Below, piece after piece: positions 1-9,180 of a stretch of DNA of 64,000 nucleotides. Both the position numbers and the translations under genes were made by a program. Source of the DNA: Tillandsia leiboldiana. Taxonomy: Eukaryota; Streptophyta; Magnoliopsida; Poales; Bromeliaceae. The stretch's first letter is position 1; each line of letters begins with the position of its first letter. The notes beneath the pieces are model-generated. The model was not told where the DNA came from. It saw only the letters and a program-made list of their open reading frames with translations, and ran no database searches. The stretch covers positions 14,212,584-14,276,583 of the forward strand of contig CM055077.1 in NCBI GenBank assembly GCA_029204045.2. The letters are read 5' to 3'.

Positions 1-1022
1 TCGACATAGATTTGTGCCATAATGAAGTTATCTTGAAAGTGCTTCACAAAGAGTGTCCGATCCGCTCCCCCTCGAGTATAGCCCTTTTCCAAAATGTGCT
101 TTGTCAACCTTTCGTACCATGCTCGCGGTGCTTGTTTTAGACCGTAAAGAGCCTTTTTTCAGTCGAAACACATGGTTAGGTAGTTTATGGCCAATGAAAC
201 CTTTAGGTTGAGCCACAGAAACTTCCTCATTTAGAAAACCATTTAAAAAGGCGCTCGTAACGTCCATTTGAAAAAGTTTAATTTTGAAATGACAAGCAAT
301 TGCGAAAAGGATATGAATTGACTCGAGACGAGCTACCGGGGCGAACGTCTCATCAAAGTCTATACCTTCAACTTGTGAATAGCCCTGAGCAACTAGTCGT
401 ACTTTGTTCCGAATGACGGTACCATCCTCGTTTTTCTTGTTCTTGAAAATCCACTTTGTACCGATGATGTGTTGTTGCTTCGGGGACTTCGTTAGTTCCC
501 AGACTTTGTTCCTTTTGAATTGATGGAGCTCTTCTTGCATTGCTTCAATCCAATAATCATCTTGAAGAGCTTCATCAACGTTCTTTGGTTCCAACATGGA
601 GACGTAACACGCAACTCCACAAACCAATTGTCTCCGAGTCCTGACTCCTTCTTGTGGATCTCCAATGATATTTGACTTTGGATGGTCCTTGGAGATACGT
701 AGCGTTTGAGGTAACGGAGTGCTCGGAGGTATGTGTGATGATTCCTGCACATCAGATAAACTAGAAGAACCATTAGATGCATCAACATTATCGGAAGAAT
801 TATTATGAGAAGATGCATTATCATTTATAGGAGATTCATCATCAATAGAGATATCAGGAGTAGATTTATCAGATGAAAAATGAAAAGCTTCATCTACTTT
901 AATATTAAAAGATTCTACCATCGTTTTAGATTCGAGATTAAAAACCCGATATGCTCTACTGTTTGTAGAATAACCCATGAAAATTCCTTCGTCACTTCGA
1001 GAATCGAATTTTCCAAGATTTT
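1..1022 (-). pseudogene. copia pol fragment (RT and linker), duplicate of 2182-3203
   Basis: This stretch encodes, on the minus strand, the integrase-RT linker and the N-terminal half of a copia reverse transcriptase. Motifs include GTKWIFKNKK, LVAQGYSQVEG and FQMDVTSAFLNGF. It appears identical base for base to 2182-3203, including the same frameshift near the RLKK motif, and it stops exactly at the N gap. Genuine copies of this family elsewhere in the window differ by several percent. I infer a contig end assembled twice rather than a second element. It ends inside RT at position 1, so nothing downstream of the frameshift is complete. Confidence 0.85.
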
Positions 1023-1032
1023 NNNNNNNNNN
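1023..1032. other. assembly gap (10 N)
   Basis: Ten undetermined bases separate the duplicated copia fragment from a gypsy LTR fragment. The round length suggests a placeholder of unknown true size. Confidence 0.99.
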
Positions 1033-1135
1033 TCCTACGTAAGTCCGCTCCTCCGGGACGTAACGGCAGTAGGTTGGCAGTCATGGACGTCCTACGTAAG
1101 TCCGCTCCTCCGGGACGTAACGGCAGTAGGTTGGC
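1033..1135 (+). repeat. 57-bp tandem repeat, about 1.8 copies
   Basis: A 57-bp unit starting TCCTACGTAAGTCC begins at 1033 and again at 1090. The second copy matches for 46 bases, to about 1135, before diverging. It lies directly beside the gap, so it may be a real minisatellite or another assembly slip. Confidence 0.8.
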
Positions 1136-1787
1136 GCAGGCTTGACTGGACCTGATGAGGCAGTCAGTTCAGATTGGGTGATCAGAGATGAGAGTTAGTT
1201 GTGGCATCATGTTCCTTCTGTTCCACTTCTTGAGCATCTAGATAGAGGCATAGTAGCTGTAGAGTTTACTTTTCCCCAGCTTTCCTTACAGCACTGTATT
1301 TGTTACTTTATGCCTCTAGTAGACTTAGTGGGCAGACCGTTGGGCTTGTTGGCGGCACCCACTGAGAACTACTTGGGACGTAGTTCCCACACCCGTCGTG
1401 GTGTATTTTCCCACAGGGACTTCTACTCCTGTTCCTGCTGCTCCTGTTGCTGCTTCTTCAGATCGAGGTGAGGGAGTCGCGAGCTAGATCCCTACCAGTC
1501 GTCGTCCAGAAAGTAGATGTACCCTTATCATTTTGAGAGTTTCTTGTTGAGAGACCTTGTTGTGAGGTATAGAGTTGTACTTTTCTTTCAGAGTTGAGTG
1601 ACTTGTACTTTGGTGAGGACTTTGTATTAATTTATTTTATTTCCAGCAGGTTATTTTCAGCTCTGATATCTGGATAGTTTAGTATCTATCTTTTGCAGGT
1701 TTGGCGCTTCGTCTATACGGGGTTCACCGTATGGGCGGCGGATCTGTTGGCGAGCCCGGGTCGCAGTTTCGACGCCGGGGCGTGACA
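1033..1787 (+). repeat. 3' part of a Tekay-like gypsy LTR
   Basis: The sequence follows the same order of landmarks as the ends of the LTRs at 26913-30523 and 44476-47387: GAGGCATAGTAG, a pyrimidine-rich stretch, TAGACTTAGTGGG, GGTTTGGCGCTTCGT, and the terminal GGGGCGTGACA. It is clearly diverged from both. It has no LTR start, because it is cut by the gap, and no primer-binding site follows it. Bases 1788-1845 show nothing I recognise. Confidence 0.75.
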
Positions 1788-1845
1788 ATAGGTGTTCTCA
1801 ACTGTAGATTCAGTCGGAAAACTGTACGGGGTTTACGGTCTCCAC

Positions 1846-3240
1846 AATATGTCCCGGCGACTAGCCGTGGGATAGAGTAGACTTCCAATCATGCTGCGAT
1901 AAAGCTTCTCGTCTACACTTTCACTGAGAGATTCACTTCCTAATCCCTTGTTGCTAGTTCCCATTGGAGTCGGAAAGTCTTTAGAATTTTCTAATCCGAA
2001 TTTCTTGACCAACTCCTTTGCATACTTGGATTGGCACAGATAATTGCCTTCTTCACTTTTTTTGACTTGCAATCCAAGAAAATATGTTAGCTCGCCCATC
2101 ATGGACATCTCAAATTCGCTTTCCATTGTCTCGGCGAATTTTGAAGCATCATTATTCCTTGTTGCACCGAATACAATGTCATCGACATAGATTTGTGCCA
2201 TAATGAAGTTATCTTGAAAGTGCTTCACAAAGAGTGTCCGATCCGCTCCCCCTCGAGTATAGCCCTTTTCCAAAATGTGCTTTGTCAACCTTTCGTACCA
2301 TGCTCGCGGTGCTTGTTTTAGACCGTAAAGAGCCTTTTTTCAGTCGAAACACATGGTTAGGTAGTTTATGGCCAATGAAACCTTTAGGTTGAGCCACAGA
2401 AACTTCCTCATTTAGAAAACCATTTAAAAAGGCGCTCGTAACGTCCATTTGAAAAAGTTTAATTTTGAAATGACAAGCAATTGCGAAAAGGATATGAATT
2501 GACTCGAGACGAGCTACCGGGGCGAACGTCTCATCAAAGTCTATACCTTCAACTTGTGAATAGCCCTGAGCAACTAGTCGTACTTTGTTCCGAATGACGG
2601 TACCATCCTCGTTTTTCTTGTTCTTGAAAATCCACTTTGTACCGATGATGTGTTGTTGCTTCGGGGACTTCGTTAGTTCCCAGACTTTGTTCCTTTTGAA
2701 TTGATGGAGCTCTTCTTGCATTGCTTCAATCCAATAATCATCTTGAAGAGCTTCATCAACGTTCTTTGGTTCCAACATGGAGACGTAACACGCAACTCCA
2801 CAAACCAATTGTCTCCGAGTCCTGACTCCTTCTTGTGGATCTCCAATGATATTTGACTTTGGATGGTCCTTGGAGATACGTAGCGTTTGAGGTAACGGAG
2901 TGCTCGGAGGTATGTGTGATGATTCCTGCACATCAGATAAACTAGAAGAACCATTAGATGCATCAACATTATCGGAAGAATTATTATGAGAAGATGCATT
3001 ATCATTTATAGGAGATTCATCATCAATAGAGATATCAGGAGTAGATTTATCAGATGAAAAATGAAAAGCTTCATCTACTTTAATATTAAAAGATTCTACC
3101 ATCGTTTTAGATTCGAGATTAAAAACCCGATATGCTCTACTGTTTGTAGAATAACCCATGAAAATTCCTTCGTCACTTCGAGAATCGAATTTTCCAAGAT
3201 TTTCACGATCACGTAAAATGTAACAGCGACTCCCAAAGAT
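1846..3240 (-). pseudogene. copia RT portion of the left element, frameshifted and truncated
   Basis: This continues the polyprotein after the TGA at 3241. It starts with the end of integrase (SDEGIFMGYSTNSRAY), then an acidic/serine-rich linker, then RT with FQMDVTSAFLNGF and YVDDIVFG. A one-base expansion in the T run near 2336-2341 shifts the frame between RLKK and the LYGLKQAP-type motif of the relatives. Reading resumes in another frame at 2288 and is lost near 1846, inside the TASRPDISF-type motif. It cannot give a full RT. No RNase H is present. Confidence 0.85.
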
Positions 3241-6200
3241 TCAAAAATATTTGATATTTGGTTTTCTACAAAACCATAGCTCATATGGTGTATTTAAAGT
3301 ACCCGGGCGCAAATAAACTCGATTAATTACATAGACCGTGGTGTTAACTGCTTCAGCCCAAAAATGTAACGGGAGTTTCCGGCTGTGAAGCATAACACGC
3401 GCCATCTCTTGTACTACTCTATTTTTGCGCTCGACTACACCATTCTGTTGAGATGTATATGGTGCAGAGAATTCATATTTTATGCCATTGGAAGTGCAAA
3501 AATCAATGAATTTAGAATTTATAAATTTTCCACCTCTATCACTTCGAACACGAACGATCTTTTCATTTTTCTCAATCATAACACGATGACATATCTCATG
3601 AAAAGAATTGAAAGTATCTGCTTTCTCTTTTAAAAATGTTACCCATGAATATCTAGAGAAATCATCAACCATAAGAAAAATGTACCATTTACCTCCCAAA
3701 CTTGGTTGACGAGTCGGCCCCATTAAGTCCATGTGCAATAATTCAAGTGGTCGTTTGGTTCCCACGTGGTTTAAATTCTTGTGCGTGGCCCTTGATTGTT
3801 TTCCCTTTTGACAACCTCCACACACAATGTTTTCTTTAAAAGATAGTTTAGGAACTCCCTTAACCACGTCTTTGTTAGAAATTCTAGCTAGTTCCTTAAA
3901 ATTAATGTGACCTAGTCTTTCATGCCAAAGAGTTTCATTATCAAGTGACACTAGGTTACAATGTTCAGAAATTTTGTTAGGAACTACATAGCAATTGTTT
4001 TCAGACCTAACCCCTTTCAAAAAGAATAAATGGTCCTTATCAGTTACAATGAATTCAACAGATGAAAAATTAACTGAAAAGCCATTATCACACAATTGAC
4101 TAATGCTAATGAGGTTAGTCTTAAGGCCTTCAACAAATAAAATATTGTTCAAAACCGGGCCTTCTGGAATAGTAATTGTTCCTTTTCCAACAATTTTAGA
4201 AGAATGACCGTCTCCGAAAACTACAAGTCCTTCGGAGGTTTTCTCTAAAGTTTGAAAATAATTTTTGTCACCGGTCATGTGACGGGAACATCCACTATCC
4301 AGATACCAAGACGAGTTGTCATATGCATGCAGTGATGTATGAATGACAATACAAGGGAAGAATTCACCTTCGCGCACCCAAACCTTTTGAGTTTTGGAGT
4401 ACGTCGGCAATGATTGTGAAGTTATTCTCCTTGGTGAATGCGTCTTGTTTGATTGATCGCTTTTCTTTGAAATCCATGACGATGTCATCTTGTTAGATGT
4501 ACTACCAAGGTTCTTTACCTTTGAAAAATTCTCCTTTGATTTCCGAGGGATGACCTTGTTGGTAGTTGTTGCAAGAAGCGCTTGATTTGATGGTTTTGCT
4601 CCAATCTTGCAATCTCTTCTTATGTGCCCTGCAAAACCACAACGAAAACATACCTTTGTACATGTTGAACCCGAAGTAGGTGAGGTAGGCTTGTTGTCGT
4701 TGGATGCATTGATTTTCGTCGGTGGAGGAGGAGGAGGAGCAACCGACTGAGGCACAAAAATTGTTTCACTCGAACTAGGACTGTCTCCAGTTCGATCGTA
4801 TCCAAGGCCCAAATGATTCGTTTGACCAAGACCAAGCATCTTATCCGACTTGCTCCTTCCGGAAGAGAAACGCTTCAAATCTTCCTTAAGTTGGAATATG
4901 GTCTTCGTCATCTCCATCTTTTCTTGTCGAGCCTCGGAGTAGAGCTTCAAGAAGTAATTAGCTTTATCCACCAACTTGTTGTGTTCCTTCTCGAAATGCT
5001 CGTTCTTCTCTTGAAGGGAAACATTTACTTTGATCAAATTGTCCCTTTCCACTTCAAGAGCGTTTGAGAGAGAAGTGGCCTTTTTAGCTTCTTCTTCAAG
5101 ATCCTGCAATCTTCTTCTCAAACTCTTGTTTTGCTTTGCCAATTTCTTTGAATCCTTTAAAAGCTTATGATAGGCAAAAGCAAAGTCTTCACCTTCGGAA
5201 TTACTCGGTTCATCGTCCGTTGCATTCTTTTCAACCTGGGAGGAGTTGGATAATGAACCGGATGTACTTGCCATAAAGCACACATAAGGTGAAGTTGTGG
5301 ACGCGTGGAATGCCGTTGCGTTGTTATCCTCATCACTGGAAGATGACTCATTGGAAGTTGAGGTGTCATCCCAAGTGACGGCTTGCATCGCCTTCTTCTT
5401 TGACGGATTTTTGTTGGGACATTCCGTTGAGATGTGACCGTAGCCTCGGCACTTGAAGCATTGGATTTGTCCCTCCGAGTTCTTCTTGTCCTTTGAAAAA
5501 CTCTCTTGCTTTCTTGACTTAAAGCCTGAAGTTCCTTTGCCTTTCTTAGACTTTACGAAGGATGAGGTTTTGCTTGAATTACCCCTTCGAAAGCTTCGGC
5601 GAAATTTCCTTGTCAAAAATGCAAGTTGCTTCTCGAAATCCTCCATTGATAGATTCTCATCATCGTCTGAGGAGGATGAATCCGCGTCTTCTTCCTTTGT
5701 TGATTTCAATGCAAAACCTGAAGACTTAGAAGAAGATGGCTTTTCAGAAGAATTGTTAGTAGGAAAAGTCATTTCATAAGTTTGAAGTGCACCAACTAAT
5801 TCTTTTACTTTGATTTCGTCCGGGTGTTTTACTGTTTCAATGGCCGTAACCTTAGCACGAAATCTTTCTGGAAGAGTTCTCAAAATCTTTCTTACAACTT
5901 TAGATTCTGGAATTTTCTCTCCCAAGTTAGCACATGTATTAACGATATCTTGCAATCGTGTATAATAATCTGTGAACGATTCATTTTCTGCCATAAAAAT
6001 TGAGTCAAATTTGCTCGTAAGCATTTGCAGTTTTTGAATCTTCACAAGGTTTGTTCCCTCATGTGTAACTTGTAGAGTATACCAGATTTCCTTCGCAGTC
6101 TCACATGCCGAGACGCGAGAGAATTCGGTTTGTGACAAAACATTAAATAAAGCATTAATCCCTTTGCCATTGTAAGAAGATGTATCAATTTCTTCCTTGG

Positions 6201-6390
6201 TCCATTTCGACCTAGGTTTGACGGTGCGAACATCAGCAATAATTTCAGTAGGATTTGTCCATCCAAACTCGATTGATTGCCATACTCGTTCATCGATGGA
6301 AATTAAAAATGCTCTCATGTGTACATTCCAATAAGCATAGTTTGTTCTATCGAAGAACGGTGGTCTATTGATGTTTCCACCTTCAACCAT
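3241..6390 (-). CDS. copia gag-protease-integrase polyprotein (open for 1049 codons)
   Basis: The ATG at 6390 lies 33 bases inside the LTR, where the relatives also start. In order: copia-type gag (about residues 1-220); zinc knuckle CFKCRGYGHISTEC (about 311-324); a heptad-rich coiled coil (about 413-515); a second knuckle CFRCGFAGHIRRDC (about 580-593); aspartic protease with WYLDSG (about 694-699); the HERLGH...CGGC zinc domain that precedes integrase; and the integrase core with LHMDLMGP, RSDRGG and VVERKNR supplying D, D and E. The frame ends with TGA at 3241-3243, where the relatives have an arginine codon. The same frame then continues, so this is a nonsense change and not the natural end. 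In the family this polyprotein forms virus-like particles and integrates cDNA. Confidence 0.9.
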   Translation of the reverse strand: MVEGGNINRPPFFDRTNYAYWNVHMRAFLISIDERVWQSIEFGWTNPTEIIADVRTVKPRSKWTKEEIDTSSYNGKGINALFNVLSQTEFSRVSACETAKEIWYTLQVTHEGTNLVKIQKLQMLTSKFDSIFMAENESFTDYYTRLQDIVNTCANLGEKIPESKVVRKILRTLPERFRAKVTAIETVKHPDEIKVKELVGALQTYEMTFPTNNSSEKPSSSKSSGFALKSTKEEDADSSSSDDDENLSMEDFEKQLAFLTRKFRRSFRRGNSSKTSSFVKSKKGKGTSGFKSRKQESFSKDKKNSEGQIQCFKCRGYGHISTECPNKNPSKKKAMQAVTWDDTSTSNESSSSDEDNNATAFHASTTSPYVCFMASTSGSLSNSSQVEKNATDDEPSNSEGEDFAFAYHKLLKDSKKLAKQNKSLRRRLQDLEEEAKKATSLSNALEVERDNLIKVNVSLQEKNEHFEKEHNKLVDKANYFLKLYSEARQEKMEMTKTIFQLKEDLKRFSSGRSKSDKMLGLGQTNHLGLGYDRTGDSPSSSETIFVPQSVAPPPPPPTKINASNDNKPTSPTSGSTCTKVCFRCGFAGHIRRDCKIGAKPSNQALLATTTNKVIPRKSKENFSKVKNLGSTSNKMTSSWISKKSDQSNKTHSPRRITSQSLPTYSKTQKVWVREGEFFPCIVIHTSLHAYDNSSWYLDSGCSRHMTGDKNYFQTLEKTSEGLVVFGDGHSSKIVGKGTITIPEGPVLNNILFVEGLKTNLISISQLCDNGFSVNFSSVEFIVTDKDHLFFLKGVRSENNCYVVPNKISEHCNLVSLDNETLWHERLGHINFKELARISNKDVVKGVPKLSFKENIVCGGCQKGKQSRATHKNLNHVGTKRPLELLHMDLMGPTRQPSLGGKWYIFLMVDDFSRYSWVTFLKEKADTFNSFHEICHRVMIEKNEKIVRVRSDRGGKFINSKFIDFCTSNGIKYEFSAPYTSQQNGVVERKNRVVQEMARVMLHSRKLPLHFWAEAVNTTVYVINRVYLRPGTLNTPYELWFCRKPNIKYF

Positions 6391-6407
6391 TGTTTACAAC
6401 CCTATTC

Positions 6408-6421
6408 CCGCTCTGATACCA
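6408..6421 (-). other. primer-binding site, initiator-Met tRNA type
   Basis: The minus strand reads TGGTATCAGAGCGG, starting two bases inside the LTR end. This is complementary to the 3' end of plant initiator-Met tRNA and is the usual minus-strand cDNA start of copia elements. Confidence 0.85.
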
Positions 6422-6423
6422 CT

Positions 6424-7725
6424 TGTGAGTTATGTTAAATATGGATCTGAATAGAGGAAAAAACACCTAGAGGGGGGTTGAATAGGTGTAAACAATAAAC
6501 ACTCCAAAATCTTTGCGTAACAAAAACCCAATGCGGAAAAGTAAATAACACGCAGAGATTTTACGTGGAAAACTACAAACCAGGAGTAAAAAACCACGGG
6601 ACCGATCACACAGTGAAATCCACTAAGATTAAACACGTACAAAGGTGATATACCGTACTCACACGACTCAACCTTTTACCATACGCTCCTAGTTGATCTT
6701 CTCCGCTCGCTCCGCAACGCGCCTCGAATCCACGATTTGCGTCCAACGCCGAATCCACAGCGTCCAACGTCGAGTCCACGACGTCCAACCGAATCCACGG
6801 TCTCCACCAAGTAGTACGTCTCGAATCCAGGAACGCACCTCATTTCGAATCCACGAAACGGTAGCACCTTGAATCCACAAGGCCACGCGAATCCACGTGC
6901 CGATTTTTGGCAAAATCGTTGTTTGTTGGTGGTGAAAATCCGCCGAATACTTAGATCAAAGATAGATCGGAAATATCATCTAAGTATTCATTAATTTGAT
7001 TCTACTCAAAATCTGAGTTTGAAATCCTAGAATCAAATTAATCAATATAGATGAAGAAACATAGAATAGATCTAGTTTTTCCCTTTCTTCTCTATATGTA
7101 GATTTTTCTAAGTTTTCTCCATTAATTTTTGGATTCTAAAATGTTCCACCATACGGATTAACTTTTTGGATTACCCTAAAAGATGAACAATAGGGTTTAC
7201 TTATAGGTTAGAAACCTTTGGAAGAAGATAAGATTCAAAAACTGACTTAACAGAAATTTTTCCCGCACGACGGTCCGAACTGGATTTGGCTTGATCCGGG
7301 CTGTCGTCATTTTTCAGAGAATTCCTGAAAAAATCATGTTCGGGGTCCGGACTGAAGGATGCACGGTCCGGACTGTTCATGCGATTTCTGCAGAATCCAT
7401 GTTCGGGGTCCGGACTGAAACAGGGGCGATCCGGACTGAAATTCTGCATGAACTTACCTACGTTCGGGGTCCGGACTGGAATACCCTGATCCGGATCCTG
7501 AACATATAACAGTCCAGTTTTTTTTATTTTTATTCAATTAAAAATCCATCCAAGTGTTTCTACACTATAAGAAGTATTCGGATCACCAAACTTATTTAGT
7601 TAAACGTACCTGATCCTTTTGAATTCTTCTTTCTTGAGATTGAGGTATATGATCCAAACATCTTCATCTTCAATCTTCAAGACTTAACCACTTTCACGAA
7701 ATATGCCAACACAAATTCCTTAACA
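6424..7725 (-). repeat. 5' LTR of the left copia element
   Basis: About 1302 bp, from TGTTAAGG at the outer end (7725) to ...ACTCACA at the inner end (6424). It aligns along its length with the LTRs at 33567-34819 and 52970-54826 but is clearly diverged. The TATA position reads TATAAGTA (about 7197-7204, minus strand) instead of TATAAATA. A palindrome array lies upstream of it at about 7268-7500. A repeated GGATTCG motif near 6700-6900 lies downstream, in the R/U5 part. Confidence 0.85.
7268..7500 (-). promoter_or_regulatory. GTCCGGAC palindrome array in the copia U3
   Basis: Repeated short sites, mostly GGTCCGGACT with a few GATCCGGATC, are spaced about 20-50 bp apart upstream of the TATA position. 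Each has the self-complementary core TCCGGA. The other copia LTRs in the window carry an array at the same place built from ATCCGGAT instead. The function is unknown. The location suggests enhancer-like binding sites. Confidence 0.6.
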
Positions 7726-9159
7726 ACCTGGACCATTCATAATGCTCTCAATATTTAAAAACCCTTTAAAATCGGAGTTTCACTTAAAACCGGTTACAGA
7801 AATATTATGAAGGTCCAGATGCAACCCGAATGACAAGAAAATATGCAGTTTAGTGTCAAACCATCTCTAGATCATGCTAAAAATATCTGGGGCTCAGGAA
7901 TGTCTTCCTACAATTTTCTAGGCAACTATCAGATTTACCAGCTATAATAGCAATCAAGCTAGACATGCTAAACATGCATACAATAGCTTTAGAAGGCATT
8001 TTCAACCCATCTTGAAGAATTTTCAACCCACCTAAAATGCTTTCCGTAGGCAAAGCCGAAGTCGGGGAAGCGCCGAATCCAAAAATCTGCCGAAACTCCA
8101 AACCGCGCCGCGCGCGCGCGCACACTGCAGCGAACCACTGAAAAATCCCCGAAAGCTCAAACAATCCTCCCGAGTCCTCTAATAAAATCTGGCGCGCTCT
8201 GGCTCACTCCACAGCCAGCTCACAGCACGTGTGCATGCATGCATGCACCCTCGGCTCCGCACAGTGTAATTCCAAAGCTCACAGCCAAAAGCACCTCAAG
8301 CTGCTTCTCATGGTAAAAATGGAAAAAGAGAAGGAAAACCACCACTTCCAACTCAAAACCTTACTCCAATCCACAAAATAAATCCAAGAATCCAAATTGG
8401 AAAACAATCTGCCAACTTACCTTGGATGTTGCTCGACGCGCGCGCAACTCCGCTCAAGACCAAGCAGCAGGAAAACACCACTTGCACCTTCACTCTTCAC
8501 TTCTCTTTTCTCACCTTCTCTTTTCTTTCTTTTTCCTCTTCTTCTCTTCTCTTTCTTTTTCCTCTGGTTGAAGTGGAGAAGAGGCAGGGTGGCTGGGTAT
8601 AAATAGAAGGTGGCGTGGGGTACAGGGCAGCTGGGAGGTGAAAAGACCGAAGTACCCTCCACTAAAAATCCAAACCAGACCAAATTCTGGTTTTTCTGAA
8701 GCTGGGTACCGGTACCACAAGCTGGGTACCGGTACCCCCTCTTTGGTTCCGGAACCAAGCAGCTGGTTCCGGAACCCAGCATGCAGTTCCGGAACCCAAT
8801 GCTCCAAATCCACAATCTCAGCTGAAGCTTCTGTTTTCTTCGCCGCCGACTCACTTTTTGCCCTGGAAGCTTCCGCATCACTCCGAAACCTCCCGAACTC
8901 CACTGTAATCATAAAATACACATGTCCCAAGTATTTTCCAATTTTTTGTGCACAACTGCGGAGTCGGTGCTCTATCCAAATCCAATACTCTACAGGTACG
9001 CAATGCCCTGAAAATGCTGATTCAAGCTGGGGCTTCCGCGTCGATCCGAATCAACCCAAACTCATCTGTAAACACGAATGGAACACGCTCCAGGCGATTT
9101 TCCCCGCACCACGCCATCTTGCGAGATCGGTGCACTATACGAAGTCCCGATACTCTACA
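7726..9159 (-). repeat. gypsy 3' LTR 'G' (inner boundary sure, outer boundary not)
   Basis: The LTR start (TGTAGAGTATC, minus strand, at 9159) abuts a polypurine tract and decayed pol, so this is a 3' LTR. Going 5' to 3' on the minus strand: two diverged tandem copies of a roughly 140-bp start module (9159 to about 8870), a palindrome array (8800-8697), a TATTTATA box (about 8598-8605), and a purine-rich leader (about 8580-8480). The outer end was not located. The copia LTR begins at 7725, so the two may touch or the gypsy LTR may be truncated there. Confidence 0.6.
8697..8800 (-). repeat. array of 12-bp palindromes GGTACCGGTACC and GGTTCCGGAACC
   Basis: Two copies of GGTACCGGTACC are followed by three of GGTTCCGGAACC or near versions, at about 20-bp spacing. 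Each is a perfect or near-perfect palindrome centred on CCGG. The array lies upstream of the TATA-like box of this LTR, in the same relative place as the CCGGAT arrays of the copia LTRs. Confidence 0.8.
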
Positions 9160-9177
9160 CTCTCCCCTCTTTAAAAG
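9160..9177 (-). other. polypurine tract of a gypsy element
   Basis: The minus strand reads TTTTAAAGAGGGGAGAG directly before the LTR start. It is preceded by the FRGRN-encoding GAGGACGAAA that closes pol in many plant gypsy elements. It primes plus-strand cDNA synthesis. Confidence 0.8.
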
Positions 9178-9180
9178 GGT

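Larger units (their letters stand above)
1846..7725 (-). mobile_element. left SIRE-like copia element, 3'-truncated
   Basis: Reading on the minus strand: a 1.3-kb 5' LTR (7725 down to 6424), a primer-binding site, gag, protease, integrase and part of RT. The element breaks off near 1846 just before the RT/RNase H junction. RNase H, the env-like ORF, the polypurine tract and the 3' LTR found in its relatives are missing, so no target-site duplication can be tested. The pol frame has one nonsense codon and one frameshift. This is the only copia copy in the window that keeps protease and the integrase zinc domain. Confidence 0.9.

Noticed and set aside
4813..5779. Plus-strand frames of 84 and 108 codons in the left copia
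   Set aside because: They are antisense shadows of the gag frame.
8100..8240. CG and TGCA simple repeats as a regulatory feature
   Set aside because: Short runs (CGCGCGCGCG, TGCATGCATGCA) in a decayed LTR without a counterpart elsewhere.
8417..8930. 154-codon and 139-codon minus-strand frames
   Set aside because: They run through the palindrome array and purine-rich leader of LTR G, giving lysine/arginine/glutamate runs only.
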